Source: Lepidurus packardi
Taxonomy: Eukaryota; Arthropoda; Branchiopoda; Notostraca; Triopsidae
Assembly (NCBI GenBank): GCA_023053545.1
Contig: JAKZAN010000005.1
Location: 13,392,001 to 13,456,000, forward strand
Reading direction: 5' to 3'
DNA: 64,000 nucleotides
Position numbers and translations under genes: made by a program. How positions within the stretch are numbered: the first letter of the stretch is position 1; each line of letters begins with the position of its first letter. Of this stretch, positions 39,956-54,662 are shown one piece after another. Below the pieces are notes generated by a model. It worked only from the letters and a program-made list of their open reading frames with translations, searched no databases and was not told where the DNA came from.

Positions 39956-40020
39956 GTATCTGCTTATCGTATCTGCTTATGGTATCTGCTTATCGTATCT
40001 GCTTATCGTATTTGCTTCTC
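39956..40020. repeat. 13-bp tandem repeat, 5 copies
   Basis: Unit gtatctgcttatc repeated five times head to tail with one to two changes in copies 2 and 5. Confidence 0.85.
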
Positions 40021-40055
40021 GGACAAGTACAGGAACTGTCGATCAAGGCTCACTT

Positions 40056-40120
40056 CCGAGTTGCATTCCTTGCCTGATAGGAGGCAGAACCGAGTTGCAT
40101 TCCGTGCCTGATAGGAGGCA
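40056..40120. repeat. 34-bp period direct duplication
   Basis: A 31-bp block at 40056-40086 recurs at 40090-40120 with one mismatch (tt vs gt in the middle). Confidence 0.85.
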
Positions 40121-40692
40121 CAAGTGCGTGATAAGACCAGAAACTGGACTTCTTAACGGGTTTCTGATGAAACGAGGCGTTGGTTGCTAGCTCTAGGGAG
40201 CACGTGGTTCCGGCCGCCATAGCCACATGCTTTTTGTTGTAGTGCACTACATCTAGACGACTGAGCAAGGACGAAAACCGGAAGTGTGTGAATGTGCATC
40301 ACGAGGAGAACTCCTTCTTCCTGGGAGGGACGTGTGTTGGAGAAACAGAGAAACTGCTGGCACAAATAACGCGGCGAAGAAATGGAAAAAGGAAACCAGG
40401 TTCTCATGCACTGGCCCGGGGAGTGACTTCATCATACCCGAAAGGATGACGGCATGGATTTTTCGCAGCGAAACGATGACTTCACCGTTTCGCCGTGGTT
40501 GGGACGTTTGGAGCGGAAAGGCTTTCTCCGTAAACCAATCCAACTGGTCGTCGGTGATGACTGCATCGTTTGAGACGTCACGGAAAGGGGCCAAGGGGTT
40601 TGGGCTTTTTTTCTTTGTGTTGCCCCCCTTCCTCGTGTAAATGAGCTCTTGTAATAAACCACCCAGCTGGGGGATTTCAGTCGTTGTCGGAC

Positions 40693-40720
40693 GCTGGGCT
40701 GGGCTGGGCTGGGCTGGGCT
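40693..40720. repeat. GGGCT microsatellite
   Basis: Five complete GGGCT units plus a partial one. Confidence 0.9.
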
Positions 40721-43013
40721 CCCTTGAACGATTTCGAGAGAAAGAAGGAGCCCCACATCTCCTTTTCAGTGGCTCGCCAGGAACTTGCCTGCTCTCTCTG
40801 TTTTGCTTTGGGTCTGTTCTGGACTTGCATTGGCGGTGTATACTTTCCGTTGGCAACGAGGCAGAGAGCTAGACCGAAATAAGGCAATAGACACGGATTT
40901 TCAACGGGTCGCGGGTTATTGGGTTGAATCGAGAGCCAAGCCGCTGGTTTTCCGTGACTTGACCGTTCCCTTCTTCCCTTAGCCTTTGTTGTTGTCTGGC
41001 TGGGAGACCCAGCATCGCGTCATGGTTGATGAGAAAGAAAAAAAGGCACACCTGTAATAGAGTGTGGTTCGTTATGTGTGTGTGTAGGTCTGCATGGCGC
41101 TACTCACAGGCTCCCCAAAAGTCACGACCATTAGTTTAAGCAGAGTGACCAACCGGTTTTCTTTTAGCCAGAGCACAAGGTCTTTTCCTTCTTTACCATT
41201 ACGTCAGGCACTAATTCGGACGCGTGACGCCAAGTTGACGTCATGATCCACCAATCGGCATGGCGTAGAACGCTGCCCGTGCCGCAAACTGGCCAATGGC
41301 ACCCGTCCCAGAGAGCGAAGGTTTTTCTAGGTCGGCTCTTACCCCGTACCGGTTTGTCCGCATATGGGATGCTTCCACGCCTGGCCAGGAGGGACAGTCA
41401 AGCAACACCACACAGCGCATACAGACGGATAACAAAACTCGAACGGGCATGGCAAAACAACTAAACTGAACGGACTCGAAAGCAAAGAAGGAAAGGTGCG
41501 AAACGTGAGCGAACGGCGGTCTAACCCCCTGTTTCTTTCATTGTTGACGTCACGAGCCTCCTTTTCATTGTTGGGTAAAGAAGAGGCGGGATCCACTGTA
41601 TGGTAGAACCATTTCAAGTGGCCGAACCCGGATATGCCCAGCCAGCCAAATGGATTTCCCATATGGGCCGACCACATTCAATTCCAATCCGGGTCACTTT
41701 GAAGTGGCTTTTATTTCACCTGTAGCTCATTTCAGCCCAGAACATCCATTTCTTTTCCTATCAACATTCGTTGCTTGTTTTTTTTCAGCTTTCTTTCAAA
41801 AGAAAAGACAAAAAAGTGTCGAAAAACCTTTCCCCGAATTGCACTATTGTGGTAGTCGTCGTGACCAACAATCCGGACTCGCCATTCACCCCTTTTCCGA
41901 GCCTACAACAATACCCACCATGCCCCGCTTCTCAAACCCGCGAGACACTTTTTTCGTGGGGACAGAAAAAATTCAGAGCGAAAGGTTACTTTCGGCCTTC
42001 TCCGAATTGGAACCTTTCCGATTAACTTGCCTTTGTTCTTCTTGAAAAAGCTTCCCCCGTCAAATGAACCACTGCAACTTTGTCACCTTGATGCTAATAA
42101 AGACTTGCCCCCTCGGATACATTGAGAAAGGGAAAGAACGGACTCTAGCTTACCTGTAACGCATGCGTCCCCTGAGCTCAAAAGTCAATGCAAAGCGATT
42201 CCAACAAAGTCACGTTCGGGAGGCCAAACACGAGCGAATACCAATCGCCACTCCAACAGCACACATGGTCTGTGGTGAGGTCACCTCGCTCCCGCTCCCT
42301 GATCCAATCAAGAAGTCACTGTGCGTTTGACGTGATTACAACTGGCCACGTTTTGGGGCCCTGCTTTCTTTGTTTTGTTTGGTATGCTTGGTTCCCGCGT
42401 GTAAAGCAATCCGAAAGAAAAGCAATCCGATTCCCCGAAAACGCAGAGTAAAAGTCACGCCGGCCTGCTCGCTCCAACCGCAAGACGCCAAGAAACGGAG
42501 CTCTTGGCGAGGAAAGTTACAGAGCAGCACTGCGGCCGGGCGCTACGCGGGTGGAGCACACACCTTCTCCTGGCTAAAGCTCACCGAGATGCCGGGGAAG
42601 TCCCTGACTCATCTCACTGCACTTCCTTTCTTAGGCTCGGCCAAGGCGACGGGCTTAGCCACCGAAATTAGGCCCACCAACTGAACCGCCTTCTCTTTTT
42701 CTTGATGAAAAGTCAACGTTGTTGTGTTTTTTTTCTCGAAGCACACATCTGCGACGGAACAAAAGAGGGCTCTTTTCCCGCCACGATACATAAGGACCCA
42801 CAAATAGACAAGCCTAAAACGGGGCAAAAGGGACAGAGAAGGGCTCAGTCCTGTGTTGTGCTTGGCACGCGCATTTGACGAGGTGAGAAGGTAAAAGAGT
42901 CACTCCACTCGGGTACACTCATAGCCCAAGAATGTATTCAAATTTGGTTACAGTTTGAGAAACGACCGCGTTATAAAACAGTTTTATTTTTAGATTTTTT
43001 TTCAAAAAAAGTT

Positions 43014-44160
43014 TTAGGTTACAAGTTTGATGCGATCTTTGTGGACTTTGAACTGCGGGTTTTTAGACAGCTTGCGCAAGCCTTTGGCCCACAGCTGGTC
43101 GGGCGTGGCAGACGATTCGCCGGTACGAGCCAGGTACTCAGCGACCGCTTTCTTCTTGATCTTCTTCAAGCTCAGCTCTTGGTCGTCTTCAGCGGCCAGT
43201 AAAAGGCGGGCCACGGTACTCCATTTGAATTTCCCGCTCGTTGGCTCTTCTTCTTCGGCCAGCTTGCATTTCTTCTCTTGCCCGTCTTCTTCCACCGCTT
43301 CTGCTTCGTCTCGCGCTCGTTTCTTGGCTTTCTTGCTCTTGCCTTGGCTCGCCTCTTGGTCATCAGGCTCCTCCCCCTTATGGCGTTTCGGCTGGGGCTT
43401 GACGCTCTCTCCCTCGGCGCTCTTTTCTTGATCCTTCTTCTCCTTTTTGTTGGTCTGCGCGGAGCGGTCTTCCTTTTTCTCTCGCTTGCTCTTCTTTTTC
43501 TCCTCGTCCGCTACTGGTTCGGCAGCGTTGGGACTTTCACCGGCCGGGACGTTGTTTTCTTTCTTTGGGTTGGGCTGGATCTGGGCAGCTTTTTGGGCTT
43601 CCAAGGCGGAAGAAATCAGGTTCCAGGCGCGGTCCGCTAGCGGCGGGTTGAGACGGTTGTGCTGGATGTTCTTGAGGAAGTTCTAGCCATGGAAAAAGAT
43701 GTCAAAAAAACTACATTTCAACAAGTTCGTTTCCTACAATAAACTTGGGCTTCTTGCGGGGAATGTTCTCGTATTGGCTAATGGTCGTGAGTAAGGTTCG
43801 TAAGTCCGCCGGGAGACTAGTATGGGACAGAATGACACCTTGCACTAACGCTACCCATTCGATTTGCTTCTTTTCGTTCTTGTTTTGGCCGGCTTTGGGT
43901 TCCCAGCCTTTGGCAGCGTACTTTTGCTCCTCTGAGATGCATTTAACATGCGACTGATAGTCTTCGCCACTAGTTTTTAAGAAGAACAAGTGGGTGTAGA
44001 AGCAATTAGGTCTTTATAATGGGAGAAGATAACTCACTGGAAATCTTTGCTGCAGTCCATGCAGGACAAATGCTGTGATTGGCGGCATTGGTAGCGGTGT
44101 TTGTCAACTTGGTTCTTCTTCAGAGCAGAACCACATCCATTGCACGTGAAAAAGACCATA
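43014..44160 (-). CDS. LYAR: Cell growth-regulating nucleolar protein LYAR, with a +1 frameshift in exon 1
   Basis: Nucleolar zinc-finger protein linked to rRNA processing. Exons 5'->3': 44038-44160, 43738-43969, 43014-43682. The N-terminus MVFFTCNGCGSALKKNQVDK matches LYAR, as do the following CRQSQHLSCMDCSKDF, GEDYQSHVKCISEEQKYAAKGW and, after the second intron, an acidic/lysine-rich tail ending KNPQFKVHKDRIKLVT. The first and second parts are in different frames: the A-run (T-run on +) at 44100-44103 has four bases where three would keep the frame. Read literally, the protein ends soon after the first zinc-binding half; ignoring the extra base gives about 340 aa. All later exons look intact, so an assembly or read error is as likely as a broken allele. 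The start ATG sits 12 nt after a possible 5'UTR acceptor. Confidence 0.85.
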
Positions 44161-44340
44161 GCTTGTGAGACCTACAGGAATTCATTATATCCAGTCCTAA
44201 ATTGAAAGGGGTTGTACCGTACTTACTTTCGATGCCACAACACGTGGTTTTTACTTTAGGTTTATTCCCGGGCTCTTCGCGGTTCAAGTTTTGTACTGCG
44301 AACTGCCAAGTCAGGAGTTGCGGATGTCTTTTTATAGCAT

Positions 44341-44650
44341 CGCCTCTACAACTTTCAAACAACAGTTGAGGAAGCTTACCGTTCGTGGTAACGCGGTTTT
44401 GCCAAGCACTTGTCAACACAAAAATCGCAACTCTTACATATTCCGCTGCTTTTGTTTAGATAGTTCAATATATTGCGGTCAGACTTTTTAGCCGCGCCTC
44501 TAGTCGTGAACAGCTACGGCTAGCTTGGTTCAAATCGGTTCGGTAATTCCAGTGCAGCCCCGCCTCTACAACTTTCAGAAACCTTTCACGAAGCTTACGG
44601 ATAGCGGTTTTACCAAAGCACGCAGGGCTTGTCTGTCAACACAAAGATCG
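44341..44650. repeat. Direct duplication in the LYAR/gephyrin divergent promoter
   Basis: Segment about 44341-44425 resembles about 44561-44650 in the same orientation: cgcctctacaactttca (44341/44561) and tgtcaacacaaa (44411/44634), offset 220-223 bp. One copy lies near each divergent start. A shorter cgcctcta also occurs at about 44496. Confidence 0.75.
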
Positions 44651-44704
44651 TAAACATATCTTAATTCCCCCGGCGTCTTTAAAGTTAAATTCACTTCTAG
44701 CCAG

Positions 44705-46663
44705 ATGACCGAAATGCCAACAAAGTTTCGCGTGGGAATTTTAACGGTGAGCGATCGTTGCCACGCAGGGGAAAGCATTGACACCAGCGGACCCAATTTG
44801 GGGAAGATAATCATCCAACAACATCTCTTAAACGCCGACGTTAGCACGACCGCCGTCCTTCCCGACGATCAATCCCAAATTGAAGCCGTGTTGATCCAAT
44901 GGAGTGACGAATTAAAGTTGGACTTGATCCTCACGACCGGCGGAACGGGTTTTGCGCCTAGGGACGTCACCCCCGAAGCGACGCGAAAAGTCATCGACAA
45001 AGAAGCGCCCGGATTGGCTTTCGTTATGCTGCAAAGCTCACTGGAAGTAACGCCCATGGCGGCGCTTTCCCGGGCCGTTTGCGGCCTACGCCACCGTACT
45101 TTGATCGTCAATCTACCTGGTAGCAAGAAGGCCTCTGATGAGTGCTTTCGTTTCATCGTAGCCACTCTGCCCCATGCGCTGGCCCTGCTACGTCAAGACC
45201 TTGCCTCCGTCGAGAAAACGCACGCAATCGTCCAGAATCTAACCACAGATCCAGTAGTTACGGCTCTTCTTGGTCAACATCGTCATCACCATTGCTCCCA
45301 TTCGAACGTCCGCACAGATCAAGTCATTCACCGCCCTCGCCAGTCGCAGTTTCCCATGCTTAGCGTCAAGGAGGCTCAGACTATCGTCTTGCAGCAGTGT
45401 CACTCCACTGTACCGCCCACAGTGGAAGAGATTTCCATCGAAAACGCTGTGAATCGCGTTTTGGCTCAGGATTACCACTCCCTTTTGGCTATTCCTCCTT
45501 TCCCAGCTTCGGCCAAAGATGGCTATGCCGTAGTTGCGGCAGACGGGGTAGGGAAACGCTCGGTTTTGGGCACTTCGGTCGCAGGATCCGCGCCAGAGAG
45601 CTTGACAGTCCAACCAGGCTTCTGCGCACGCATTAGTACTGGCGCCCCGATACCGCCCGGGGCGGATGCAGTTGTTATGGTCGAGGGAACCAAGCTGCTG
45701 AAGGCTACCGATCATCAGGACACTCCCGAAGAGCTCGAAATAGAAATCGTGAGCCAGACGGAGATCAAACTGGGGCAAGATATTCGTCCCATAGGCTGCG
45801 ATGTCGCGTTAGGGCAATTGGTTCTGTCGGCGGGACGAATGGTTAGCGCAGCTGACGTGGGCTTGTTGGCAGCAGTAGGCGTGGTTCAGGTCAAAGTCTA
45901 CCGGCTGCTGGTCGTGGCTGTTTTGTCGACGGGCAACGAGCTGCAGGATTCCTTCAAGCCCACGGCGTCTGATAAGCATTTGATTCGGGATTCCAATCGT
46001 CCAGCGCTGTTAGCGTTGCTCAGAGAACGCGGCTTCCCGGTGGTCGATGCTGGCATAGCGCCAGACGAGCCTTCGCAGCTCCTGCAATCCATCCAGACTG
46101 CGTTATCCCAAGCGGATGTGCTGGTAACCACAGGAGGCGTGTCCATGGGCGAGAAGGATTACTTGCGACAAGTGGTACTGGCCGATTTTAAGTTGGCAGA
46201 GTTGCATTTCGCGCGGGTTAACATGAAACCGGGGAAACCGACCACGTTCCTCACCTGCCAGTACGAAGGCAGGAAGAAATTGGTCTTTGGATTGCCCGGG
46301 AATCCGGTATCGGCCTTGGTAACGGCTCATTTGTACGTGCTGCCAGCTTGTCGACGGCTGAGCGGGATGGTCCCAGCGCTACCAACCGTAGTCAGAGCGC
46401 GTTTCCGTAGTTCAGCGAAAGTTTACCTCGATGCTCGACCGGAGTACCATCGCGTGAGGCTAAACTGGAATACAATGGCTAGTAGGCATTCCGAAGAAAT
46501 GGCTTTTTTGCCCGAAGCTACAAGTACGGGCAACCAGTTGAGCAGCCGACTGTTGAGCATGATAGAGGCGAACGGTTTAGCAGTTTTACCCGCCAAAACC
46601 ACTAGTTGCCAAGTTATTGCGGAGCCTTTTATCGTCGACGTTCTCGTTATAGATCGGGTTTAA
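44705..46663 (+). CDS. cin: Gephyrin/Cinnamon: MogA-MoeA fusion for molybdenum cofactor synthesis
   Basis: Bifunctional enzyme that adenylates molybdopterin (G/MogA domain) and inserts molybdate (E/MoeA domain); vertebrate gephyrin also clusters glycine/GABA receptors. Single uninterrupted frame of 652 aa. G domain about 8-165: GILTVSDRCHAGESIDTSGP, TTGGTGFAPRDVTPEAT and the LPGSKKASDEC loop. A short, His-rich linker (about 180-210, HRHHHCSH) follows, then the E domain about 215-652: PPFPASAKDGYAV, STGAPIPPGADAVV, STGNEL, TTGGVSMGEKDYL and LPGNPVSALV. The order G then E is the animal order. All multi-domain neighbours have introns; this gene has none. Confidence 0.97.
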   Translation: MTEMPTKFRVGILTVSDRCHAGESIDTSGPNLGKIIIQQHLLNADVSTTAVLPDDQSQIEAVLIQWSDELKLDLILTTGGTGFAPRDVTPEATRKVIDKEAPGLAFVMLQSSLEVTPMAALSRAVCGLRHRTLIVNLPGSKKASDECFRFIVATLPHALALLRQDLASVEKTHAIVQNLTTDPVVTALLGQHRHHHCSHSNVRTDQVIHRPRQSQFPMLSVKEAQTIVLQQCHSTVPPTVEEISIENAVNRVLAQDYHSLLAIPPFPASAKDGYAVVAADGVGKRSVLGTSVAGSAPESLTVQPGFCARISTGAPIPPGADAVVMVEGTKLLKATDHQDTPEELEIEIVSQTEIKLGQDIRPIGCDVALGQLVLSAGRMVSAADVGLLAAVGVVQVKVYRLLVVAVLSTGNELQDSFKPTASDKHLIRDSNRPALLALLRERGFPVVDAGIAPDEPSQLLQSIQTALSQADVLVTTGGVSMGEKDYLRQVVLADFKLAELHFARVNMKPGKPTTFLTCQYEGRKKLVFGLPGNPVSALVTAHLYVLPACRRLSGMVPALPTVVRARFRSSAKVYLDARPEYHRVRLNWNTMASRHSEEMAFLPEATSTGNQLSSRLLSMIEANGLAVLPAKTTSCQVIAEPFIVDVLVIDRV

Positions 46664-47167
46664 CTTTTGAACTAGTTGATTTCCTTTTTGTTCCATGGGA
46701 AGCTTAGTTAACACTTGTCAGAAAGCCTGTAATGACGTCAAAAATTGTGTTTATTCCGTTATCAAATCTACATACAAACTACTACCGAAATAGAATCACG
46801 TATGATTAGAAGGAGGCAGTAATAATTATCCTGAAATTTAAAAGGCATTAAATTGTAATACTGGGCTTCTAAGTAATCAAGTGGAGCCAAAGAGCAAGTC
46901 AAACTGGCAGGCTTCGTATGGAAAGTGGGCGAGGCTGACATAGTCCCTGAACAGTAACAGAGGCGGCGCTAGCTGACGTGTCCTCAGACTATTACCGGGA
47001 ACAGTCAATAGGTGGCGGGGGCGTACTGATGCCCTGACCACAACAAAGGCGGATGTGGGAAGATTTATGTTTCTGGGTTGTGATTCATTGACACAGATTT
47101 GGTAGAGGACTGATGAGTTGCTAAGTTTTAAGAGCCAAACAGAACTATTGGTGAGTTGAAATCAATA
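46664..47167. other. Gephyrin 3' flank and tetraspanin promoter
   Basis: 504 bp, no gene seen. A perfect TGACGTCA lies at 46733-46740. Confidence 0.5.
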
Positions 47168-48373
47168 ATGCCTTCTCAGCCGCCTGATCGGGTGGTGTAT
47201 ATCCCCACGAGAAGATATCGGGTTAACTATATCAGTGCTTGTGTCAAGTACTCCATCTTCTTCTTCAACTTAATTTTCTGGGTAAGATACGAAAATTGAA
47301 TGGCCTCGCTTCATAGGCAAGTTTGGATGGATCGAAAGAACACTTGATTTCCTCTTAAACATTACAGCTGTTGGGCGGATTGCTCATTGGCGTCGGATTC
47401 TATGCATTCATCGACAAATGGCAAAGTCAGGGCTTCCGGACCATGGCCTCGGTCTACCAAGTCATTTTGGACATTTCCATTATCATGATCATTGTGGGAG
47501 GCGTCATGTTCATCGTGAGCTTTGCCGGCTGCCTGGGAGCGTTGCGAGAAAACACTTGCCTCCTCAAATTTGTAGGTTTTTCTTGTCTTGAACTACAAAA
47601 AGCCCACAGGGAATGCCCCATAATAACCTTGGCTCCCCTTTTTCCAGTACTCCGCATTGCTGCTGCTGTTTTTCATCTCGGAATTAGCATTGGCCACCAT
47701 GGCATTCGCGTTTCCGCACAAAGTCGTGTCTTTCATCGACGGAGTTCTCTCGGACAATTTGATCCAGAACTACAGAGAAGACCCCGATCTGCAGAACATC
47801 ATCGACTTTACCCAGCAACAAGTATTTCCCTTGGATAGTGTCAAGTTTCGCTTTTTCTCACCACGAAGGTCCTTGTGTTCTCCAAACTAGTTTGGCTGCT
47901 GTGGGCTAAGTACGGCCGGATATTTAGATTGGTCCAAAAACGAGTACTTTAACTGTACCGAGCAAAACCCTTCTGCTGAGAGCTGCGCTGTGCCTTTTTC
48001 TTGTTGTCGCCAGCCCGCAGAACAAGTATTTCTCTTTTTATGGCGTTGACGAAGAAGAATTGTGCTTTATTTTCCCCAAAAGGGCGGATTGTACAATGTC
48101 ATGTGCGGTTATGGAGCCCAAAAATTGAGCGAGTTGGAAGCATCGCGCAAATTCCATATATCGGGCTGTATCGGAGTCATTGAAATGTGGGCCTCGAGCC
48201 ACTTGTACACCGTGGCGGGCGTGGCTTTGGGCTTGGCAGTCGCACAAGTAAATAGGTTCTCAATCCGAAAAGTGGAATGTACAAACCCTTTGCACTGTCC
48301 ACAGTTGTTGGTCATTTTTCTATCGAGGACCCTCGAGTCTCAAATCGCGACACAAAAGGCGCAATGGACGTGA
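47168..48373 (+). CDS. Tetraspanin, TspanC8 group (TSPAN33/5/14-like)
   Basis: Four-pass membrane organiser; TspanC8 members escort the sheddase ADAM10. Exons 47168-47281, 47368-47571, 47648-47821, 47891-48025, 48083-48247, 48305-48373, every junction in phase 0; 286 aa. Four membrane helices (about 24-45, 62-90, 107-130 and 235-262). The large extracellular loop has exactly eight cysteines: FGCCGL, YFNC, ESC, FSCC, VMC and SGC, with the C8 phrases [10 protein letters not shown] and VPFSCC. The segment [13 protein letters not shown] and the C-terminal part resemble TSPAN33 most. Confidence 0.93.
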
Positions 48374-52062
<3,689 letters not shown>

Positions 52063-53342
52063 ATTTCTGGACTCTTAAATTTTTTTCCTTCTCTGTTCCT
52101 GCAGAACTCCTCTTTCATCTCGATTGAGTTTTAAACACTCTACGTTTTGAATTCGATTGCTTCTTTCTTCACGGGTAGCATTTCTCTTTGCTCCTTATTT
52201 TTTATGGACTGAAAGTTGAAATTTTCCGTTTGTTTAGTTCATTTGACTCTTTCGGTTCCCTTTTCTTTCGCCCTGCGTAAGTGGTGGCGGAAATGGCTGT
52301 ATACGCCCGAGTATAGGTGCAGATTGATGAAGACAAGTGTGGTAAAAAAATGTCAAGTGTTGGCAAAGTTGCGAAGCTGAAAAGAAGTACAAGAACCTTG
52401 TTTTTTTGGATATTCCTTGGATTAATCACTTTGATGGTGTTGCTACTCCCTCTTCGTGAACGAAGCTGGTTTCGTTCAAGCAGAGGAAGAGCCAAATAAA
52501 CCGTTTTTAGGCTGGTAAGCAGCTTAAAAATGGATTATTTGCTAGACTCAAACGAAAGACAAACTATATTTATTCGTTGACGCAAAATAAGTAAAGAAGA
52601 GTTTCAACGTCCTGAGAAAGCCGGATTAAGATGCTTGTTATTCGTGAATTTGTAAGCCAAGTTGTTTAGTTAAGTCCTGCTGTTAACAGAGTAGTCTCCT
52701 AGATGGCGACAGGCACTGTTTAGGTTACCCACGTGCTCAGCGCAACATTGCAAACAATGTAAACAACCGGATTTTGTTTTCAGTTTCCACTTCAGTCCAG
52801 TGATTCAAGGTAAAGGCATAACTTCTCCTGTTGTGTATGAATTAAGTAATATTAAGAACTAAATGAATTAAGCTAATATTAAGAGGAGATCGTTTTTTAG
52901 ATACATTTTGTGTATTTGCATAGGGTGAGGACGCTACCCAAGAAAAGAAGCCAGAAAGGAAACGGAAGGAAGAGAAAGAGAGAGAGAAGAATGAAAGAAG
53001 AAGTAAGGAAGACAGAGAAGAGCTGGGGCACTGGTTACGGCCGTCGTGTACACCAAGTGTCGGATCCGAGAACAGCAAGATGGTGGCGTTGTCCCCGACC
53101 TCCTCCTCCTTTTTTCCCTCACATGCCGCTCAGCCAATCCTTCGCCCCCCTTGCAGCTGGTTGTTGAAAGTGAACCGGGTGCTGTTGCGTCCGTTTTTTC
53201 TCCGCCAGTACTTCCACCACCCTTCCGCGCCGAGCTTCCAGATCGCATAGAGCAAGAACGTTGGGACACAGCCACTGAAGGCGTAATGGGGATGCCGGAG
53301 GAGAAGGGTAGCGGAGGTGGGAGGAGGCGGGGCGCCGGGTCT
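52063..53342. other. Convergent region CtBP / Mlc2
   Basis: 1.3 kb holding both 3'UTRs. It includes one short open frame with a hydrophobic segment (52350-52499) listed separately; otherwise nothing recognised. Confidence 0.45.
52350..52499 (+). CDS. Doubtful small ORF with one predicted membrane helix
   Basis: 49 codons from an ATG at 52350 to TAA: a basic N-terminus, a hydrophobic core FFWIFLGLITLMVLLLPL (about 18-35) and a basic Arg/Ser C-terminus. I do not recognise a family. It lies about 290 bp after the CtBP stop and could simply be 3'UTR. Confidence 0.2.
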   Translation: MSSVGKVAKLKRSTRTLFFWIFLGLITLMVLLLPLRERSWFRSSRGRAK

Positions 53343-54484
53343 TCAGGCAGCCTCTTCTTCCTCTTCTTGAGCACCAGCCGTCAACATGTCGATCAACTTC
53401 TGGGTGTCAATGCGGCCGTTGTTGTCCATGGCCATGTTCTCGAAAGCATCATCGACTTCCTTGGAGTTGAACTTGTCTCCCCAGGTCATCAAAGCGTGAC
53501 GCAGACTGTTTGTTTGAACAAAAGTCAAGTATTCTATCTCCGCTCCATTTAAAATAAGATCAAGTGTTGATATTACCCCTCAGAGTCAATGGTGCCGTTG
53601 TCGTCAAAGGACTTGAAGGCGTTGATGACAACCTCATCGTCGTCACTGCCGCCCGATTGGCGCTCGGCGAACATGGTCAAAAGCATGGTGAAGTTGATGG
53701 GTCCGGGTGCTTCGTTGACCATCTCGTCCAACTCCTTTTCGGAGGCAATGCGGCCGAGTTCGTCGTAGGTGGCGCGCAAGTCGTTCTTGTTCAAGATGCC
53801 GTCCTTGTCGTGGTCCATGAGCTGGAAGCCCTCTTTGAACTCCTGCACCTGGCGCTGGGAGAACATGGAGAAGACATTGGAGCCAGTGCGCTTGGCCGCT
53901 TGTTTGCGGGAACCGCCGGTAGAGGCTTTCTTTTGAGAGTCGCTGGAGGCGGCGGCGGGCTCGGGTGCGGGAGCGGGAGCGGGAGCTGGGGCTTCTTCGG
54001 CCTCCTTGGTGGATTTCTTCACCTTCTTCACCTTCTTTTCCTTATCCGCCTGTGGGGATGTTTAAATGTAGACGTCTTATTACTTTTTACAAGAGTAAGT
54101 TTAGCTTGTTCAATCTCGCTTTCCGCAGTTTTCTTTCCAGTATGTCGGAAGATATTTATTTGAAAAGAACGCAGTTCAGGTTATCCAACAGCGAAGTTGA
54201 AAACTTGACTGGTCCCAATAAGCTTCAATAACTGACTTGATTTTAATTCCTTTTTAATAAATATCAAATCGAATATGGTTTAAAGCTGATTTAGAACAAG
54301 GTTTGTTTCCGGTGTCTTCGCGTATTCCTATTCGCTTGATTCGAATAGTCGGAGTAGCCCCCAAACCAATGGGGGGCTAACATTCCTATTATCAACGGCA
54401 AACGTTAAAAAAGAAACGAGCTGGAAAGAAAACTGGCACTTGGAAGTCAGTTGCACTGCAGAAGGTTGGATAATTACGTACCAT
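53343..54484 (-). CDS. Mlc2: Muscle myosin regulatory light chain 2
   Basis: Regulatory light chain of striated-muscle myosin. Coding exons 5'->3': 54482-54484 (the ATG only), 53577-54049, 53343-53505; 212 aa against 222 in Drosophila. The Lys-rich start ADKEKKVKKVKK and Ala/Pro-rich extension resemble the fly protein. Then come the phosphorylatable-type Ser in KRTGSNVFSMF, EF-hand 1 (LMDHDKDGILNKNDL), weaker EF-hands later, and the acidic end EEEEEAA. The start codon is the last triplet of exon 1 (ATG|GTACGT); the 432-bp first intron follows. The promoter has TATA, initiator and MEF2 motifs in register. Confidence 0.97.
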
Positions 54485-54547
54485 TTTAAAGTAGGGATCA
54501 AGTGTTCGCGGAGCGGAAAACGAAAGTGACGAATCCGGAGTTTGGAC

Positions 54548-54582
54548 TGACGACGGCGTTCCTCTGCCGGAGGGCCTTTATA
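54548..54582 (-). promoter_or_regulatory. Mlc2 core promoter: TATA box and TCAGTC initiator
   Basis: On the minus strand CATATAAAGG (TATAAA at 54582-54577) is followed 34 bp on by TCAGTC, the arthropod initiator, with its A at 54548. This predicts a 5'UTR of about 64 nt before the ATG. Confidence 0.65.
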
Positions 54583-54662
54583 TGTAGCCTCTTCCGGGGG
54601 GAAAGCTTGAGCCACGCCCATTCTAAAAGAGTCCGGCTCGCGGTAGCTCCCAGACCCAGCCT

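Larger units (their letters stand above)
38190..43013. other. 4.8-kb non-coding region upstream of Egr
   Basis: No gene recognised. Contains CREs, a CArG box, several short tandem repeats and CpG-containing segments. It lies between two minus-strand genes, so it should hold the Egr promoter and enhancers plus the LYAR 3' flank (TTTATT, i.e. reversed AATAAA, near 42984). A 5' exon of Egr may be hidden here. Confidence 0.5.

Noticed and set aside
39950..40125. Possible CRISPR-like array
   Set aside because: Direct tandem minisatellites without unique spacers, in a eukaryotic genome.
44520..44560. tRNA-like GGTTCAAATC word
   Set aside because: No acceptor stem or anticodon arm can be folded around it.
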